Shown in pieces: positions 6,344 through 14,632 of a stretch of 22,754 bases of DNA. Origin of the DNA: a virus; the IMG/VR virus record IMGVR_UViG_3300042400_000740, positions 1 to 22,754 of that record; one strand, 5' to 3'. The notes under the pieces are model-generated. The model did no database searches and had not been told where the DNA came from. It saw nothing but the letters and a program-made list of their open reading frames with translations. Made by a program: the position numbers and the translations under genes. Position 1 is the stretch's first letter, and every line of letters starts with the position of its first letter.

Positions 6344-6837
6344 CGTCCGCACCTATTACCTGTTTGACAAAACTGCATAAGTTCATAGCTACCAATAGCG
6401 AATATGAATACGATAAATGCAACCGCGCCTATTATTACCGCCCATTCATTTAACTCTGCTTCTCTTTCCTTACGCTTACGTTCTTCAGCATTAAAGAGTC
6501 TTATTTCTTGTGCATCGTCTGCATCCATTTCTGCTTGACGATCTTTGATCTTGTTCCAGACATCTATCTTTCCTGTCTGCATAAAGAGCATTTTAAGTTC
6601 TTCTTCAAAGGCTCTGGCTTGTTCTAAAGCCATTTCAATTTGAAGAGCGGTTCCCATGTTGGAACCTTTCTTAGACTTTTTGGCTTCAATTAATGCTTTT
6701 GTGGCAGTACTCTTAGCATCAAACATTTTCCCAATCATTGGGGCAAGGGAACCTAGGTCATTCGCTACTTTACTAGCTTTTTTAACCATGCTTATTGCAG
6801 ACTGTATACCTGCAAGTGCTGTCATTGGATCGATCAT
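6340..6837 (-). CDS. Helical protein with C-terminal membrane anchor, marine T4-like phage family
   Basis: From the ATG at 6837 it has 165 residues (MIDPMTALAGIQSAISMVKK...). The frame opens at 6879, but AGAGGAG at about 6848 and ATGA overlap with the upstream micro-gene favour 6837. Residues 1-45 form a hydrophobic-amphipathic helix, 50-135 are charged and coiled-coil-like (many Glu, Lys, Ala), and one TM segment lies at about 132-152 (WAVIIGAVAFIVFIFAIGSY), with a short Cys-containing tail. I recall similar proteins in cyanophages and pelagiphages without known function. It sits in a chain of overlapping small membrane genes. Confidence 0.75.
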   Translation of the reverse strand: MIDPMTALAGIQSAISMVKKASKVANDLGSLAPMIGKMFDAKSTATKALIEAKKSKKGSNMGTALQIEMALEQARAFEEELKMLFMQTGKIDVWNKIKDRQAEMDADDAQEIRLFNAEERKRKEREAELNEWAVIIGAVAFIVFIFAIGSYELMQFCQTGNRCGR

Positions 6838-6974
6838 TTTTTCTTCTCCTCTTTGTCTTTTTTGCGCCACTCCAAACAAATCACTTTTCTATTATATACA
6901 TCACCGCTCCAAGTCCATCTAATACACTCAGGTTGTTTAACGTACATATAAAGGGCTAAAGCGGTTCCAAACAT
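6834..6974 (-). CDS. 46-residue micro-protein with Trp/Cys-rich core
   Basis: Frame MFGTALALYMYVKQPECIRW then TWSGDVYNRKVICLEWRKKD and a Lys/Glu tail. It starts by TAATG overlap with the upstream coiled-coil gene and ends by ATGA overlap with the next, so coupling on both sides argues that it is real. A hydrophobic N-terminus is followed by two cysteines (17 and 33) and a WTWSGDVYNR-type motif, which I associate with short conserved proteins of T4-like marine phages. Function unknown. Confidence 0.7.
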   Translation of the reverse strand: MFGTALALYMYVKQPECIRWTWSGDVYNRKVICLEWRKKDKEEKKK

Positions 6975-7594
6975 TATTTGTTTGCCAATGGATTGTCAAT
7001 AGCCTTCTGAATCTTGCTATCAACTTCTTTCTTTAACTGTTCAACTTCACGATTAATTTCTCTACGTGCCGCAGTAAATTCACTGTTAATTTCTTTACGT
7101 GTAGATTCCATGTCTTTACGTATTGCGGCAGCTTCTGTTCGTGCTCGTTCTAAGTCTTCACGAACAGCTTTACGCATATCACGCATTTCACTTTCAGTTT
7201 CACGTTGTGCATTCTTAACACTACGTTCTACTTGTTCCGTAACTGTTTCATTGCGACGAATATCATTCTTCAAATCAACTTTAATATCGCGAGTATAGTC
7301 GGCACCTTTTTGGCTGTTCTCTTCGATGACTGCCAAGCGCTTGTCAAAGCCACTTAGATCAGGTGCTTCATATGATGCAATCTTTTTCTTCATGCCTTGA
7401 TAGTCTTTGTAAACTTCAAAAGCACCATATAGTCCACCCAGTGTAGATGATACCAATGTAAATGCTACCATTAGTTTAGCGGGTGTAAATTCGTAGCCGC
7501 CAATACTGATAACGGTATCTTTGCTGGCATATTTTTTCATTGCTGCTTCGGCTTCGTCAATCTTTGCATTTACGTCTTTAATTTGTTCCGACAT
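6974..7594 (-). CDS. Membrane-anchored long coiled-coil protein
   Basis: 206 residues. A short soluble N-terminus contains ISIGGYEFTPAKL, then one TM segment at about 38-60 (LMVAFTLVSSTLGGLYGAFEV), then a long charged helix (about 65-200) with heptad-like spacing and many Arg/Glu/Lys, including REINREVEQLKKEVDSK near the C-terminus. The architecture suggests a membrane-tethered rod, like a spanin or a virion-associated tether, but no lipobox or known motif decides this. It overlaps the upstream gene by 17 bases and the downstream gene by one. Similar genes are common in marine T4-like phages. Confidence 0.75.
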   Translation of the reverse strand: MSEQIKDVNAKIDEAEAAMKKYASKDTVISIGGYEFTPAKLMVAFTLVSSTLGGLYGAFEVYKDYQGMKKKIASYEAPDLSGFDKRLAVIEENSQKGADYTRDIKVDLKNDIRRNETVTEQVERSVKNAQRETESEMRDMRKAVREDLERARTEAAAIRKDMESTRKEINSEFTAARREINREVEQLKKEVDSKIQKAIDNPLANK

Positions 7595-7763
7595 TTTCTT
7601 TTTCCTTATCTTTGTTTTCTACTTTTGGTTTGTCGATTTTATCTTCGATTTGCTTTTCTAATTTGGGTGGATCAATTATTTTGTCCACACGGTTGGTAAG
7701 TTTTGTCGCTGTCCAACCTCCAAGAGCAACAAAAAATCCTAATACGAAAGCTGAAGTGCTCAT
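7578..7763 (-). CDS. Small N-terminal membrane anchor with charged tail
   Basis: 61 residues: one TM segment at about 3-21 (TSAFVLGFFVALGGWTATKL), then a highly charged Lys/Glu/Asp-rich tail with a KPKVENKDKEKEN end. It starts one base after the stop of the preceding micro-gene and overlaps the next by 17 bases. Small-anchor-plus-charged-tail proteins of this kind cannot be assigned a function from sequence. Confidence 0.65.
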   Translation of the reverse strand: MSTSAFVLGFFVALGGWTATKLTNRVDKIIDPPKLEKQIEDKIDKPKVENKDKEKENVGTN

Positions 7764-7764
7764 T

Positions 7765-7917
7765 TTATTTCTTTCGTTGTGAAACCATTCTTATCCATTC
7801 TTTTTTGGCTTCGAGATTATCTTTAGCATTTTGTACTTTTGTACTATTGCTTTTTATAATGCTTGTAAATGATAATCCGATCCCAATTCCTATAATTAAA
7901 TAAACACCATATACCAT
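7765..7917 (-). CDS. 50-residue membrane micro-protein
   Basis: Frame beginning MVYGVYLIIGIGIGLSFTSI (one TM segment at about 2-20), followed by a polar, Lys-rich helix ending MVSQRKK. The ATG is one base after the stop of the large secreted protein gene, and CTAGGAGAG just upstream within that gene acts as the ribosome site. Coupled positions on both sides support it. Confidence 0.65.
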   Translation of the reverse strand: MVYGVYLIIGIGIGLSFTSIIKSNSTKVQNAKDNLEAKKEWIRMVSQRKK

Positions 7918-7918
7918 G

Positions 7919-10009
7919 TTACTCTCCTAGTTTATATTGCTTGTCAATCATTTGTTGATGTAATCTATCAGAGCTAAGTAATCTTAAAGCTCTTGCGTTA
8001 TCAATTGTTTTCTGATTTTTATAAATTTCTTTTGGCGCATAGAATGCAACGTCTGGTATCATTGTAAAATATTGTGCATAGTTTGTAGGTTGTTTTGCAA
8101 TAGCTTCAATGCTCACACCTCCAGCAAGTTCATTGTTTTGTACATTCTTTTTTACCGTATCAGTTTGTTGTCCTGTAGATGTTTGAAGTATAATTGGTCT
8201 TGTTTCTATTGCAGATTCTACAGCACTTTTATTTCCGCTAAATTTAATGCCCTCTAATATTGGCATTTCCATTTGTACTTGAGGCTGTCTCGTCGGGGGA
8301 ATCAAACTATAATTTACTGATTGAGTTGAAACCATTGATACAATTATATCCTGTTTTATTACAGGAGGTTGATACTGTGTTATTTGAGTAAAGGTTGTTG
8401 CAGTATTTTCAATTTTTGGTGGCTCATATTTAATAGGTGGAAGAATTGCAGTTTGTATTGTTGCAGTATTTTCTTGTTTATTTTCAAACTGAGTTCTGCC
8501 TACAGTAGTAATGGGAACCTGCAATCCCATATTTTCATTATTTGTAGGTGGTTCATATTTTGGCATTTGCACGCTTGTATTGATTTCTAATTTATTTGAA
8601 GATTCAACTTTAGGGACATATGCAATAGTTTGAGGTACATTAAAAACAAAATCTTGTTTTGTATCATTCTGCGTATTTTGTTGCATACCAAAACTAATAC
8701 TAGAACTAGATGATGATTGTCCCGAATTGACACTTGATAATGATTGTTCTAATCTAGCAGAACTAAACATTGTATTAGATTGTAAGTTTCCTTGTAATGG
8801 AAGTCCACTATTTTGCCCCGGGCCAGAAACGGATTGTGTACTTGATGCTTGAGCAGTGCCTGCAGATTGTGAATTACCAATAGATATACTTTGTGATTGT
8901 GCTTCACCTGCAATTTTTTCTGCTGTTTGTTTAGCTGTTTCTCCTGCAGAAAATGCCTGTGCATCCGCAGCTTGTACTACTGACTTTTCTAATGCTGCAG
9001 TTTTTTCTTGATTTGATCCTATCATACTCAAAACAGATGATAACGAAACAGGCGATGAACTTTTACCCCCGCCACCAGCATCCGCAACTTCACCTACCTT
9101 AGGTTGTTGGTTATTTGTGCTAGGTTGAGCAGAAGCCTGTTGAGGCGATGACCCAGGAGGAGGGGTAGCGCCTGTTTGTGGTTGCTGGTAAGATTCTTGA
9201 ACCAGGGTAGAACCCGGGGGAGGGGTAGCACCAGGTGATGGGGGTGGAGCTGATGCTAAAGGAACTGGTTCGAGTAGTAAAGGAGATGTTGTAGGAACAG
9301 GAGCTAACTTAGCAAGCGCATCTAAGTAACCTTTGCAAGTAGGGGAATATAGTGGATTGGAAGCACACGGGTCAACACTGTACTTTAAACTAAAATTAAC
9401 ATTATAAATTTCTGGCCCATAAGGGCCTGCCCAGAAATTATTATCTCTCCCAACAAAACCGTACTGTACGCTACCCAAATCTTTAGATGCAAATGGGGTA
9501 TTAAATGTTTCGGCATAATTAAATGTAGTCCAGTTGAACCTAGAATTCAAATCATAGTTTTTATTGAATACAGTAGAACCTTTTGGATCATAGAAGCTGA
9601 CATACGCAGTAAGGTAGTCCATTCTTCCATCATCCCATCCATTGCCATTCTTTGCGGTAAATCCAAAATTATATCCGTTTACTGAAAGCCCAGTTCCACT
9701 GTTTGGTAGAACATTGGCAATTGCTTGCATTTGATATAAGTTTGTTGTACCGTAAGAGAAGTTAATAAACCCGCCAGGACGAACAGTTGGGTTTGGTCCG
9801 CAGTTTCCAGGATCACCCCAACCCCAACAAGTTAATTGGTTCTGATAAACACCGCCAACCCAAGGTGTTGGTCCACCATAGGGAGTATCTTGAACAATAT
9901 TCCCCGTGGTGTAAACTTGCCCGGGGTTTAGTGTCTGTGCTTTACTTGAAAGCGTTGTGAACAATAATGCTGAGCAAAGAGCCAAGCCCAATGTTTTTAG
10001 CAGTTTCAT
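7919..10009 (-). CDS. Large secreted protein with proline-rich linker, function unknown
   Basis: 696 residues. A classical signal peptide (MKLLKTLGLALCSALLFTTL with SSKAQ cleavage region) precedes a domain at about 27-212 rich in Gly, Asn, Tyr and Trp, likely beta-sheet. A short Cys-pair segment (DPCASNPLYSPTCKGYLDAL, 213-232) follows, then a Pro/Gly/Ser linker with the repeat GATPPPGS (260-267 and 280-287), a low-complexity Ser/Gln region (about 310-450) and a C-terminal part with repeated KYEPP-like motifs. The C-terminus (about 640-696) is conserved-looking and helical. The product would be exported or sit on the virion or outer envelope. Its start lies 68 bases inside the upstream repeat-protein gene. 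Confidence 0.8.
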   Translation of the reverse strand: MKLLKTLGLALCSALLFTTLSSKAQTLNPGQVYTTGNIVQDTPYGGPTPWVGGVYQNQLTCWGWGDPGNCGPNPTVRPGGFINFSYGTTNLYQMQAIANVLPNSGTGLSVNGYNFGFTAKNGNGWDDGRMDYLTAYVSFYDPKGSTVFNKNYDLNSRFNWTTFNYAETFNTPFASKDLGSVQYGFVGRDNNFWAGPYGPEIYNVNFSLKYSVDPCASNPLYSPTCKGYLDALAKLAPVPTTSPLLLEPVPLASAPPPSPGATPPPGSTLVQESYQQPQTGATPPPGSSPQQASAQPSTNNQQPKVGEVADAGGGGKSSSPVSLSSVLSMIGSNQEKTAALEKSVVQAADAQAFSAGETAKQTAEKIAGEAQSQSISIGNSQSAGTAQASSTQSVSGPGQNSGLPLQGNLQSNTMFSSARLEQSLSSVNSGQSSSSSSISFGMQQNTQNDTKQDFVFNVPQTIAYVPKVESSNKLEINTSVQMPKYEPPTNNENMGLQVPITTVGRTQFENKQENTATIQTAILPPIKYEPPKIENTATTFTQITQYQPPVIKQDIIVSMVSTQSVNYSLIPPTRQPQVQMEMPILEGIKFSGNKSAVESAIETRPIILQTSTGQQTDTVKKNVQNNELAGGVSIEAIAKQPTNYAQYFTMIPDVAFYAPKEIYKNQKTIDNARALRLLSSDRLHQQMIDKQYKLGE

Positions 10010-11558
10010 ATTTCTTTTCTTTTTCTATTGTAGGAATTTTATCTTTGTTTTCTTCCCATGCTGCTTTAGCTTGTTCACCAATTTTACCATCATATGGGCA
10101 AGGTGTACCTGCTGCCATCATTGCATCAAACACTCTACGGTCTTGACACATTGTGGCAACTGCGGCTACCTTCATACCCATATCAAAAAGAGTCTTAGAA
10201 AGTTTTAATCTTTCACAATTTAAATCTCTAATTGTACCACCAGATGAAACACCGAAGATTTGTGTTTGTACAGAACCAGATGATCCAGTTGAACACAAAT
10301 CATTATTACCACCGCTCATCATTGCTGGTGCAACTGCTGTTGGTGGGGGTTGAATTACTCTCTGAGTAATTGTAGTTTCATTTTTGTTAATATTAGTCAT
10401 TTCGCCAGAATTGATATTCTGGTTGACGTTCGCGTTTTGATTGACATTAGTATTATTACTTGTACTTGTTGCAGTTGACGTGTTAATATTACGGTTAGTC
10501 ATATCGCCGCTATTCACATTGTTGTTAGTATTGGTAGATGTACTAACATTGTTGTTATTATTTGTAGCAGTGCTTGCGTTGTTATTGTTATACGTCATAG
10601 TGCCGCTGTTAATATTATTGTTTGTATTAACGGCGTTACTAGTACTGACATTGTTATTATTGAATGTCTGCGTACCACTATTTACATTATAGTTAGTATT
10701 TGTGTTTGTATTATTGCTAGTACTAGAATTTTGATTAATATTCGTCATGCTACCGCTTTGAATATTATTATTTGTATTGACACTTGTAGAAGTATTAATA
10801 TTTCTATTAGTCATATCACCAGTATTCACATTGTTATTTTGATTTACATTGGTGCTAGAGAGAGTTGACGTATTAATATTTCTATTAGTCATATCACCAG
10901 TATTCACACTGTTGTTTGTGTTTACGTTGGTGTTTGCCGTTGTAGCAGTACTGACGTTATTGTTGTTAAAAGTCTGAGTACCGCTATTCACATTATTGTT
11001 TGTATTAACGTTTGTGCTTGTAACTGCACTTGTGTTTTGGTTAATATTTGTTAATGTGCCACTTTGAATGTTATTGTTTGTATTAACATTAGTGTTACTT
11101 GATGTGGCGGTTGAAGAATTAACATTGTTGTTATTATTCGTCATTGTGCCGGTGTTGACGTTATTGTTATTATACGTCATTGTACCAGAATTGACGTTGT
11201 TGTTATTCAACGTCTGAGTACCGCTGTTAATATTGTTGTTAGTATTAACGTTTGTGCTTGTGCTAGTACTTGCACTATTATTGTTATTGGTATTTACTGA
11301 GGTACTATTAACAGTTGAATTACTTGTAGCAGTGCTTGTACTTGTAGCATTGCTATTACTGTTAACGGTACTGACACTATTTGAAGTGCTATTTGTATCT
11401 ACTAATGACTTACTATCGTAAGTTCCTTGATTGATGAGACTTGTAGTCCCAGTCGTTGTTCCTCCAGTTGTGCTAGAGGTTCCACTTGTCGTTTGAGCCG
11501 ATACGGTTCCAAACATCATAACAAAAAGTGCCATTGCAGCAACCTTTTTGCATAACAT
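9942..11558 (-). CDS. Secreted Asn/Thr/Ser repeat protein with conserved C-terminal domain
   Basis: 538 residues. Signal peptide MLCKKVAAMALFVMMFGTVS-AQ, then a Gly/Thr/Ser stretch, then about 340 residues (60-400) of imperfect repeats such as NVNSGTQTFNNNNVS, INSGTMTYNNNN, VNTGDMTNRNINTST and IQSGTLTNINQN. A Pro-rich linker (QPPPTAVAP) leads to a compact domain (about 419-538) with four cysteines (422, 448, 471, 487) and segments LNCERLKLSKTLFDMGMKVA and CQDRRVFDAMMAAGTPCPY, which I recall from uncharacterised marine phage proteins. The regular N-T-x-N spacing suggests a stacked beta structure, such as a solenoid or amyloid-like fibre (inference). It overlaps the next gene by 68 bases. Confidence 0.85.
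   Translation of the reverse strand: MLCKKVAAMALFVMMFGTVSAQTTSGTSSTTGGTTTGTTSLINQGTYDSKSLVDTNSTSNSVSTVNSNSNATSTSTATSNSTVNSTSVNTNNNNSASTSTSTNVNTNNNINSGTQTLNNNNVNSGTMTYNNNNVNTGTMTNNNNNVNSSTATSSNTNVNTNNNIQSGTLTNINQNTSAVTSTNVNTNNNVNSGTQTFNNNNVSTATTANTNVNTNNSVNTGDMTNRNINTSTLSSTNVNQNNNVNTGDMTNRNINTSTSVNTNNNIQSGSMTNINQNSSTSNNTNTNTNYNVNSGTQTFNNNNVSTSNAVNTNNNINSGTMTYNNNNASTATNNNNNVSTSTNTNNNVNSGDMTNRNINTSTATSTSNNTNVNQNANVNQNINSGEMTNINKNETTITQRVIQPPPTAVAPAMMSGGNNDLCSTGSSGSVQTQIFGVSSGGTIRDLNCERLKLSKTLFDMGMKVAAVATMCQDRRVFDAMMAAGTPCPYDGKIGEQAKAAWEENKDKIPTIEKEKKYETAKNIGLGSLLSIIVHNAFK
10358..11381 (-). repeat. Degenerate tandem coding repeats of the Asn-rich protein
   Basis: On the minus strand this stretch is built from recurring units encoding [IV]-[NQ]-[ST]-G-x-[LM]-T-x-x-N-x-N and T-N-V-N-T-N-N-N blocks. 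Codons vary between copies (AAC/AAT, ACA/ACG), so the protein repeat is kept better than the DNA, which argues for selection on the protein and not simple recent slippage. Confidence 0.8.
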
Positions 11559-11585
11559 TTTTTTATCCTTTTTGTTGATTTTCTA

Positions 11586-11614
11586 TTGATTTATCTCCTG
11601 ATACATATTATAAT
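11586..11614 (+). promoter_or_regulatory. Sigma-70 type promoter of the DNA polymerase gene
   Basis: TTGATT (11586-11591), 17-base spacer, TATAAT (11609-11614), about 34 bases before the gp43 ATG. One base from a perfect -35 and a perfect -10. The divergent minus-strand gene starts at 11558, so this lies in the intergenic region shared by both. Confidence 0.75.
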
Positions 11615-11623
11615 TAACTCTAT

Positions 11624-11631
11624 TATTTATG
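11624..11631 (-). promoter_or_regulatory. Candidate late promoter (CATAAATA) of the minus-strand envelope block
   Basis: Minus strand reads CATAAATA followed by AT, one base from the T4 late box and a match to the NATAAATA form reported for cyanophages. It lies 66 bases upstream of the repeat-protein ATG, whose own ribosome site is AAGGATA. Confidence 0.45.
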
Positions 11632-11647
11632 TCCTTAGGAATGTCTC

Positions 11648-14140
11648 ATGAAATTTTACACTAGCGTCAACCAATATGGTAACAATATTCTTGTACGTGG
11701 GGTAAATAACGGACATAAAGTACAAGATAAAGTGCCGTTCAAACCATCTTTGTTCGCAAAATCGGCCAATGAATCTAAGTATAAGTCACTTTTTGGCCAA
11801 CCTCTGGGTGAGATTAAATTTGAAAGTATTAATGAGGCCAAGGATTACGTGTCTAGATATAAAGAAGTCGAAAATTTCCCGATTTTCGGCAACACGAACT
11901 ACGCATATCAATATATATCGTCTGCCTTTAAAGATGATGTAGAATTTGATATTTCGCAGATCAATATTTGGACAATTGACATTGAGACCACTGCTGATCT
12001 GGGATTTCCCGATGTTACGAATCCGCAAGAAAAGATACTGCTAATCTCCATTCAAGATTATCAAACAAAGCGAGTAACTACTTTTGGCGTAAATCCTTGC
12101 GAAAAAGTAAACGACAGACATACCTACATTCATTGCAATGACGAAGTTGATCTATTAGAGCAATTTTTGGAATATATCAATGAAGATCATCCTCACATCA
12201 TTACGGGTTGGAATGTGGAATTTTTCGATATTCCGTATCTGTGTAATCGAATCAATAAGATGTTAGGTGAAGATTACTTGAAACGACTTTCTCCCTGGAA
12301 AGTAGTTAACGAAAAACGAATCACCAGAATGAAAAAAGAAAGTGTTGCTTTTGAAATTCTAGGCATTGCTGTTCTTGACTATTTGGATTTGTATAAAAAG
12401 TTTACTTATACTGCGCAAGAAACATATAAATTGGATCACATTGCCAAAGTAGAATTGGGCAGAGAGAAGTTATCGTATGATGAGTTTGATTCTTTTACTG
12501 CATTCTACAAAGGCAATTGGCAAAAGTTTGTAGAGTATAACGTCATTGACTGCGAACTTGTAGATCGTCTTGAAGATAAGATGCGTCTTATTGAATTGAT
12601 TATGACAATGGCGTATGATGCTAAATGTAATTATGTAGATATTTTCTCTGCAGTAAGAACTTGGGATTGTATTCTTTATAATCAGTTGCTCAAGAAAAAC
12701 ATTATTGTTCATCAGCGAGAACACAAAGCGGGTAGAAATATTGCAGGCGCATATGTACAAGAACCAAGACCAGGCAAATATAATTGGGTAGTGTCATTTG
12801 ATGCGACAAGTTTGTATCCTAGTATTATTATGCAATATAATATGTCGCCAGAAACTCTTGTTAAAGATTCTAAATATTTTGATGTACTAATGAAAGATCT
12901 TCTTGCAGGCAAAGAGGATACATCTGATTTAACAAATAAAGATTATTGTATGGCGGCGAATGGTAGATGTTTTACCAGAACAAAGCAGGGAGTGTTTCCT
13001 GAGATTGTTCAGAAGTTATTCGATGATCGCACACAGTATAAGAAATTAATGTTGGCAGCGCAGACCAAGTATGAAGAAACAAAAGATCCTATTTGGCAAA
13101 AAGAGATTTCGAAGTATAACAATTTTCAGATGGCTCGAAAGATTCAGATGAATTCATTATTCGGAGCAATGGCAAATGAATTCTTTAGATTTTATGATGA
13201 CAATATTGCTGAAGGTATTACTCTAACAGGACAATATATTATTCAGAAGGTCGGTGTTGCGCTAAATGCATATTTGAATAAAGTATGTGGTACAACAGAT
13301 TACAATTATTCTTTTTATTCAGATACAGACTCTTGTTATGTTACCTTTGCTCCTTTAGTTGAAAAGTTTTACAAGAATCAATCTCCAGATAAAATTGTAG
13401 ATATTTTGGATCAAGTGTGTGAAGCAAAGATTCAAGAAGTATTGAACAAAGTCTGTAATGAAATGGCAGAATATACTAATGCATTTGATAAAAAGATTTA
13501 CTTCAAGCGAGAAGCGATTGCGGAAACAGGTGTGTGGGTTGCTAAGAAAAGATACGCTCTGAATGTTTATAATAATGAAGGTGTGAAATACGCAGAACCA
13601 AAATTGAAGGTCATGGGATTGGAGATTGTTAGGTCATCTACTCCCGAACCTATTAGAGAAGGTTTGCGAAAAGCTGTTAAACTTGCACTGACATCTACAG
13701 AAGATAAGATTCAAGAATATATTAGGAACTTTCAAGCAGAATATAGAAAGATGAAACCCGAAGACATATCTTTCCCTAGGGGTGTCAACGGATTAGATAA
13801 ATATACTGACAGGGCAAATATATATAAACAAGCAACTCCTATGCACGTAAGGGGAGCCCTGCTCTATAATTTTTATTTAGACAAATATGATTTAAGTAAA
13901 AAATATGAAAGAATTAAAGAAGGCGATAAGATCAAATTCATTTATTTAAAAGAACCAAATACCATCGGCGAAAATTGTATAGCTTTTACTAGTGTCATTC
14001 CCGCCGAATTTGATTTATTAAAATATGCTGATTATGAGACAATGTTTGAGAAATCATTCTTGGAACCCATGAACACAATTTTAGATGGTATTGGTTGGTC
14101 GGCAAAGCCGCAAGCAACTTTAGAAGGATTATTCGGATGA
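11648..14140 (+). CDS. 43: DNA polymerase, family B (T4 gp43-like)
   Basis: Replicative polymerase with 3-5 exonuclease. 830 residues against 898 in T4. Exonuclease motifs: Exo I DIET at 111-114, Exo II TGWNVEFFDIPYL, Exo III YNVIDCELV. Polymerase motifs: A DATSLYPSI starting at Asp385, B KIQMNSLFG starting near Lys498, C SDTDS with Asp559, and the later KKRYAL. All catalytic acidic residues are present. The C-terminus LEGLFG fits the clamp-binding tail of this family. There is no intein or intron interruption. It has its own sigma-70 type promoter and a TTAGGAATG ribosome site. In T4 it follows regA directly; here an 8.5-kb block separates them. Its stop overlaps the next ATG (ATGA). Confidence 0.98.
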   Translation: MKFYTSVNQYGNNILVRGVNNGHKVQDKVPFKPSLFAKSANESKYKSLFGQPLGEIKFESINEAKDYVSRYKEVENFPIFGNTNYAYQYISSAFKDDVEFDISQINIWTIDIETTADLGFPDVTNPQEKILLISIQDYQTKRVTTFGVNPCEKVNDRHTYIHCNDEVDLLEQFLEYINEDHPHIITGWNVEFFDIPYLCNRINKMLGEDYLKRLSPWKVVNEKRITRMKKESVAFEILGIAVLDYLDLYKKFTYTAQETYKLDHIAKVELGREKLSYDEFDSFTAFYKGNWQKFVEYNVIDCELVDRLEDKMRLIELIMTMAYDAKCNYVDIFSAVRTWDCILYNQLLKKNIIVHQREHKAGRNIAGAYVQEPRPGKYNWVVSFDATSLYPSIIMQYNMSPETLVKDSKYFDVLMKDLLAGKEDTSDLTNKDYCMAANGRCFTRTKQGVFPEIVQKLFDDRTQYKKLMLAAQTKYEETKDPIWQKEISKYNNFQMARKIQMNSLFGAMANEFFRFYDDNIAEGITLTGQYIIQKVGVALNAYLNKVCGTTDYNYSFYSDTDSCYVTFAPLVEKFYKNQSPDKIVDILDQVCEAKIQEVLNKVCNEMAEYTNAFDKKIYFKREAIAETGVWVAKKRYALNVYNNEGVKYAEPKLKVMGLEIVRSSTPEPIREGLRKAVKLALTSTEDKIQEYIRNFQAEYRKMKPEDISFPRGVNGLDKYTDRANIYKQATPMHVRGALLYNFYLDKYDLSKKYERIKEGDKIKFIYLKEPNTIGENCIAFTSVIPAEFDLLKYADYETMFEKSFLEPMNTILDGIGWSAKPQATLEGLFG

Positions 14141-14577
14141 AAAAATTATTACTAACACTCACATTTTTATGTTGTGCATCTTTAGCTTATGCACAAAAGA
14201 CTCCCAAAGGAGTAACATATGATGCTAAAATTATACGAGCAACCGACGGCGACACTATAGTCATTTCTGCACCGTATTTGCCTCCACCATTAAAGCCTGA
14301 ATTGGCTGTTCGTATTTTTGGTGTCGACACTCCAGAAAAAGGATTCAGAGGACAATGTGATTCCGAAAAACAAAGAGGAGAAGCAGCTAGTGCATTTACA
14401 AAGAATGCAATTGCAAGCACACAGAAACATCAAGTTGTATTATACGGTTGGGACAAGTTTGGTGGCAGAGTTTTGGGTGATATTATTTTAAACGGAACAA
14501 GTTTGCGGTCTGAATTAATTAAAAACGGATTTGCTAGAGAATATTATGGAGATGCAAAACAAAGTTGGTGCAACTAA
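14137..14577 (+). CDS. Secreted staphylococcal-nuclease-like (SNase/thermonuclease) protein
   Basis: 146 residues from the ATG at 14137; the frame opens at 14095, but the ATGA overlap with gp43 and the signal peptide fix this start. MKKLLLTLTFLCCASLAYAQ is a clear export signal. The SNase domain (about 25-140) shows TDGDTIVI (acid ligand region), VRIFGVDTPE (catalytic Arg, Asp and Glu in the SNase order), and WDKFGGRVLGDI with the second catalytic Arg. All residues needed for Ca-dependent phosphodiester cleavage appear present. A nuclease exported to the periplasm or medium but translated together with the polymerase is unexpected. It may act on competing or incoming DNA, or recycle nucleotides (inference). 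Confidence 0.9.
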   Translation: MKKLLLTLTFLCCASLAYAQKTPKGVTYDAKIIRATDGDTIVISAPYLPPPLKPELAVRIFGVDTPEKGFRGQCDSEKQRGEAASAFTKNAIASTQKHQVVLYGWDKFGGRVLGDIILNGTSLRSELIKNGFAREYYGDAKQSWCN

Positions 14578-14580
14578 CTA

Positions 14581-14609
14581 TTGACTTTTTGCTATGTTTA
14601 TTATATAAT
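14581..14609 (+). promoter_or_regulatory. Sigma-70 type promoter of uvsX
   Basis: TTGACT (14581-14586), 17-base spacer, TATAAT (14604-14609), immediately after the nuclease stop and 24 bases before the UvsX ATG. AAGGAGAT (14622-14629) is the ribosome site. Confidence 0.8.
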
Positions 14610-14632
14610 AATGTATTACTTAAGGAGATACA

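Noticed and set aside
6838-6879. Upstream extension of the anchored helical protein
   Set aside because: Ribosome site and start-stop overlap both favour 6837; the extension lies over the micro-gene in another frame.
10358-11381. CRISPR-like array impression from regular repeats
   Set aside because: Repeats are coding, imperfect, without fixed spacers and translate into a continuous N/T/S-rich protein.
14095-14136. Upstream extension of the SNase gene
   Set aside because: It would overlap gp43 by 46 bases and spoil a clear signal peptide; the ATGA-coupled ATG at 14137 is better.
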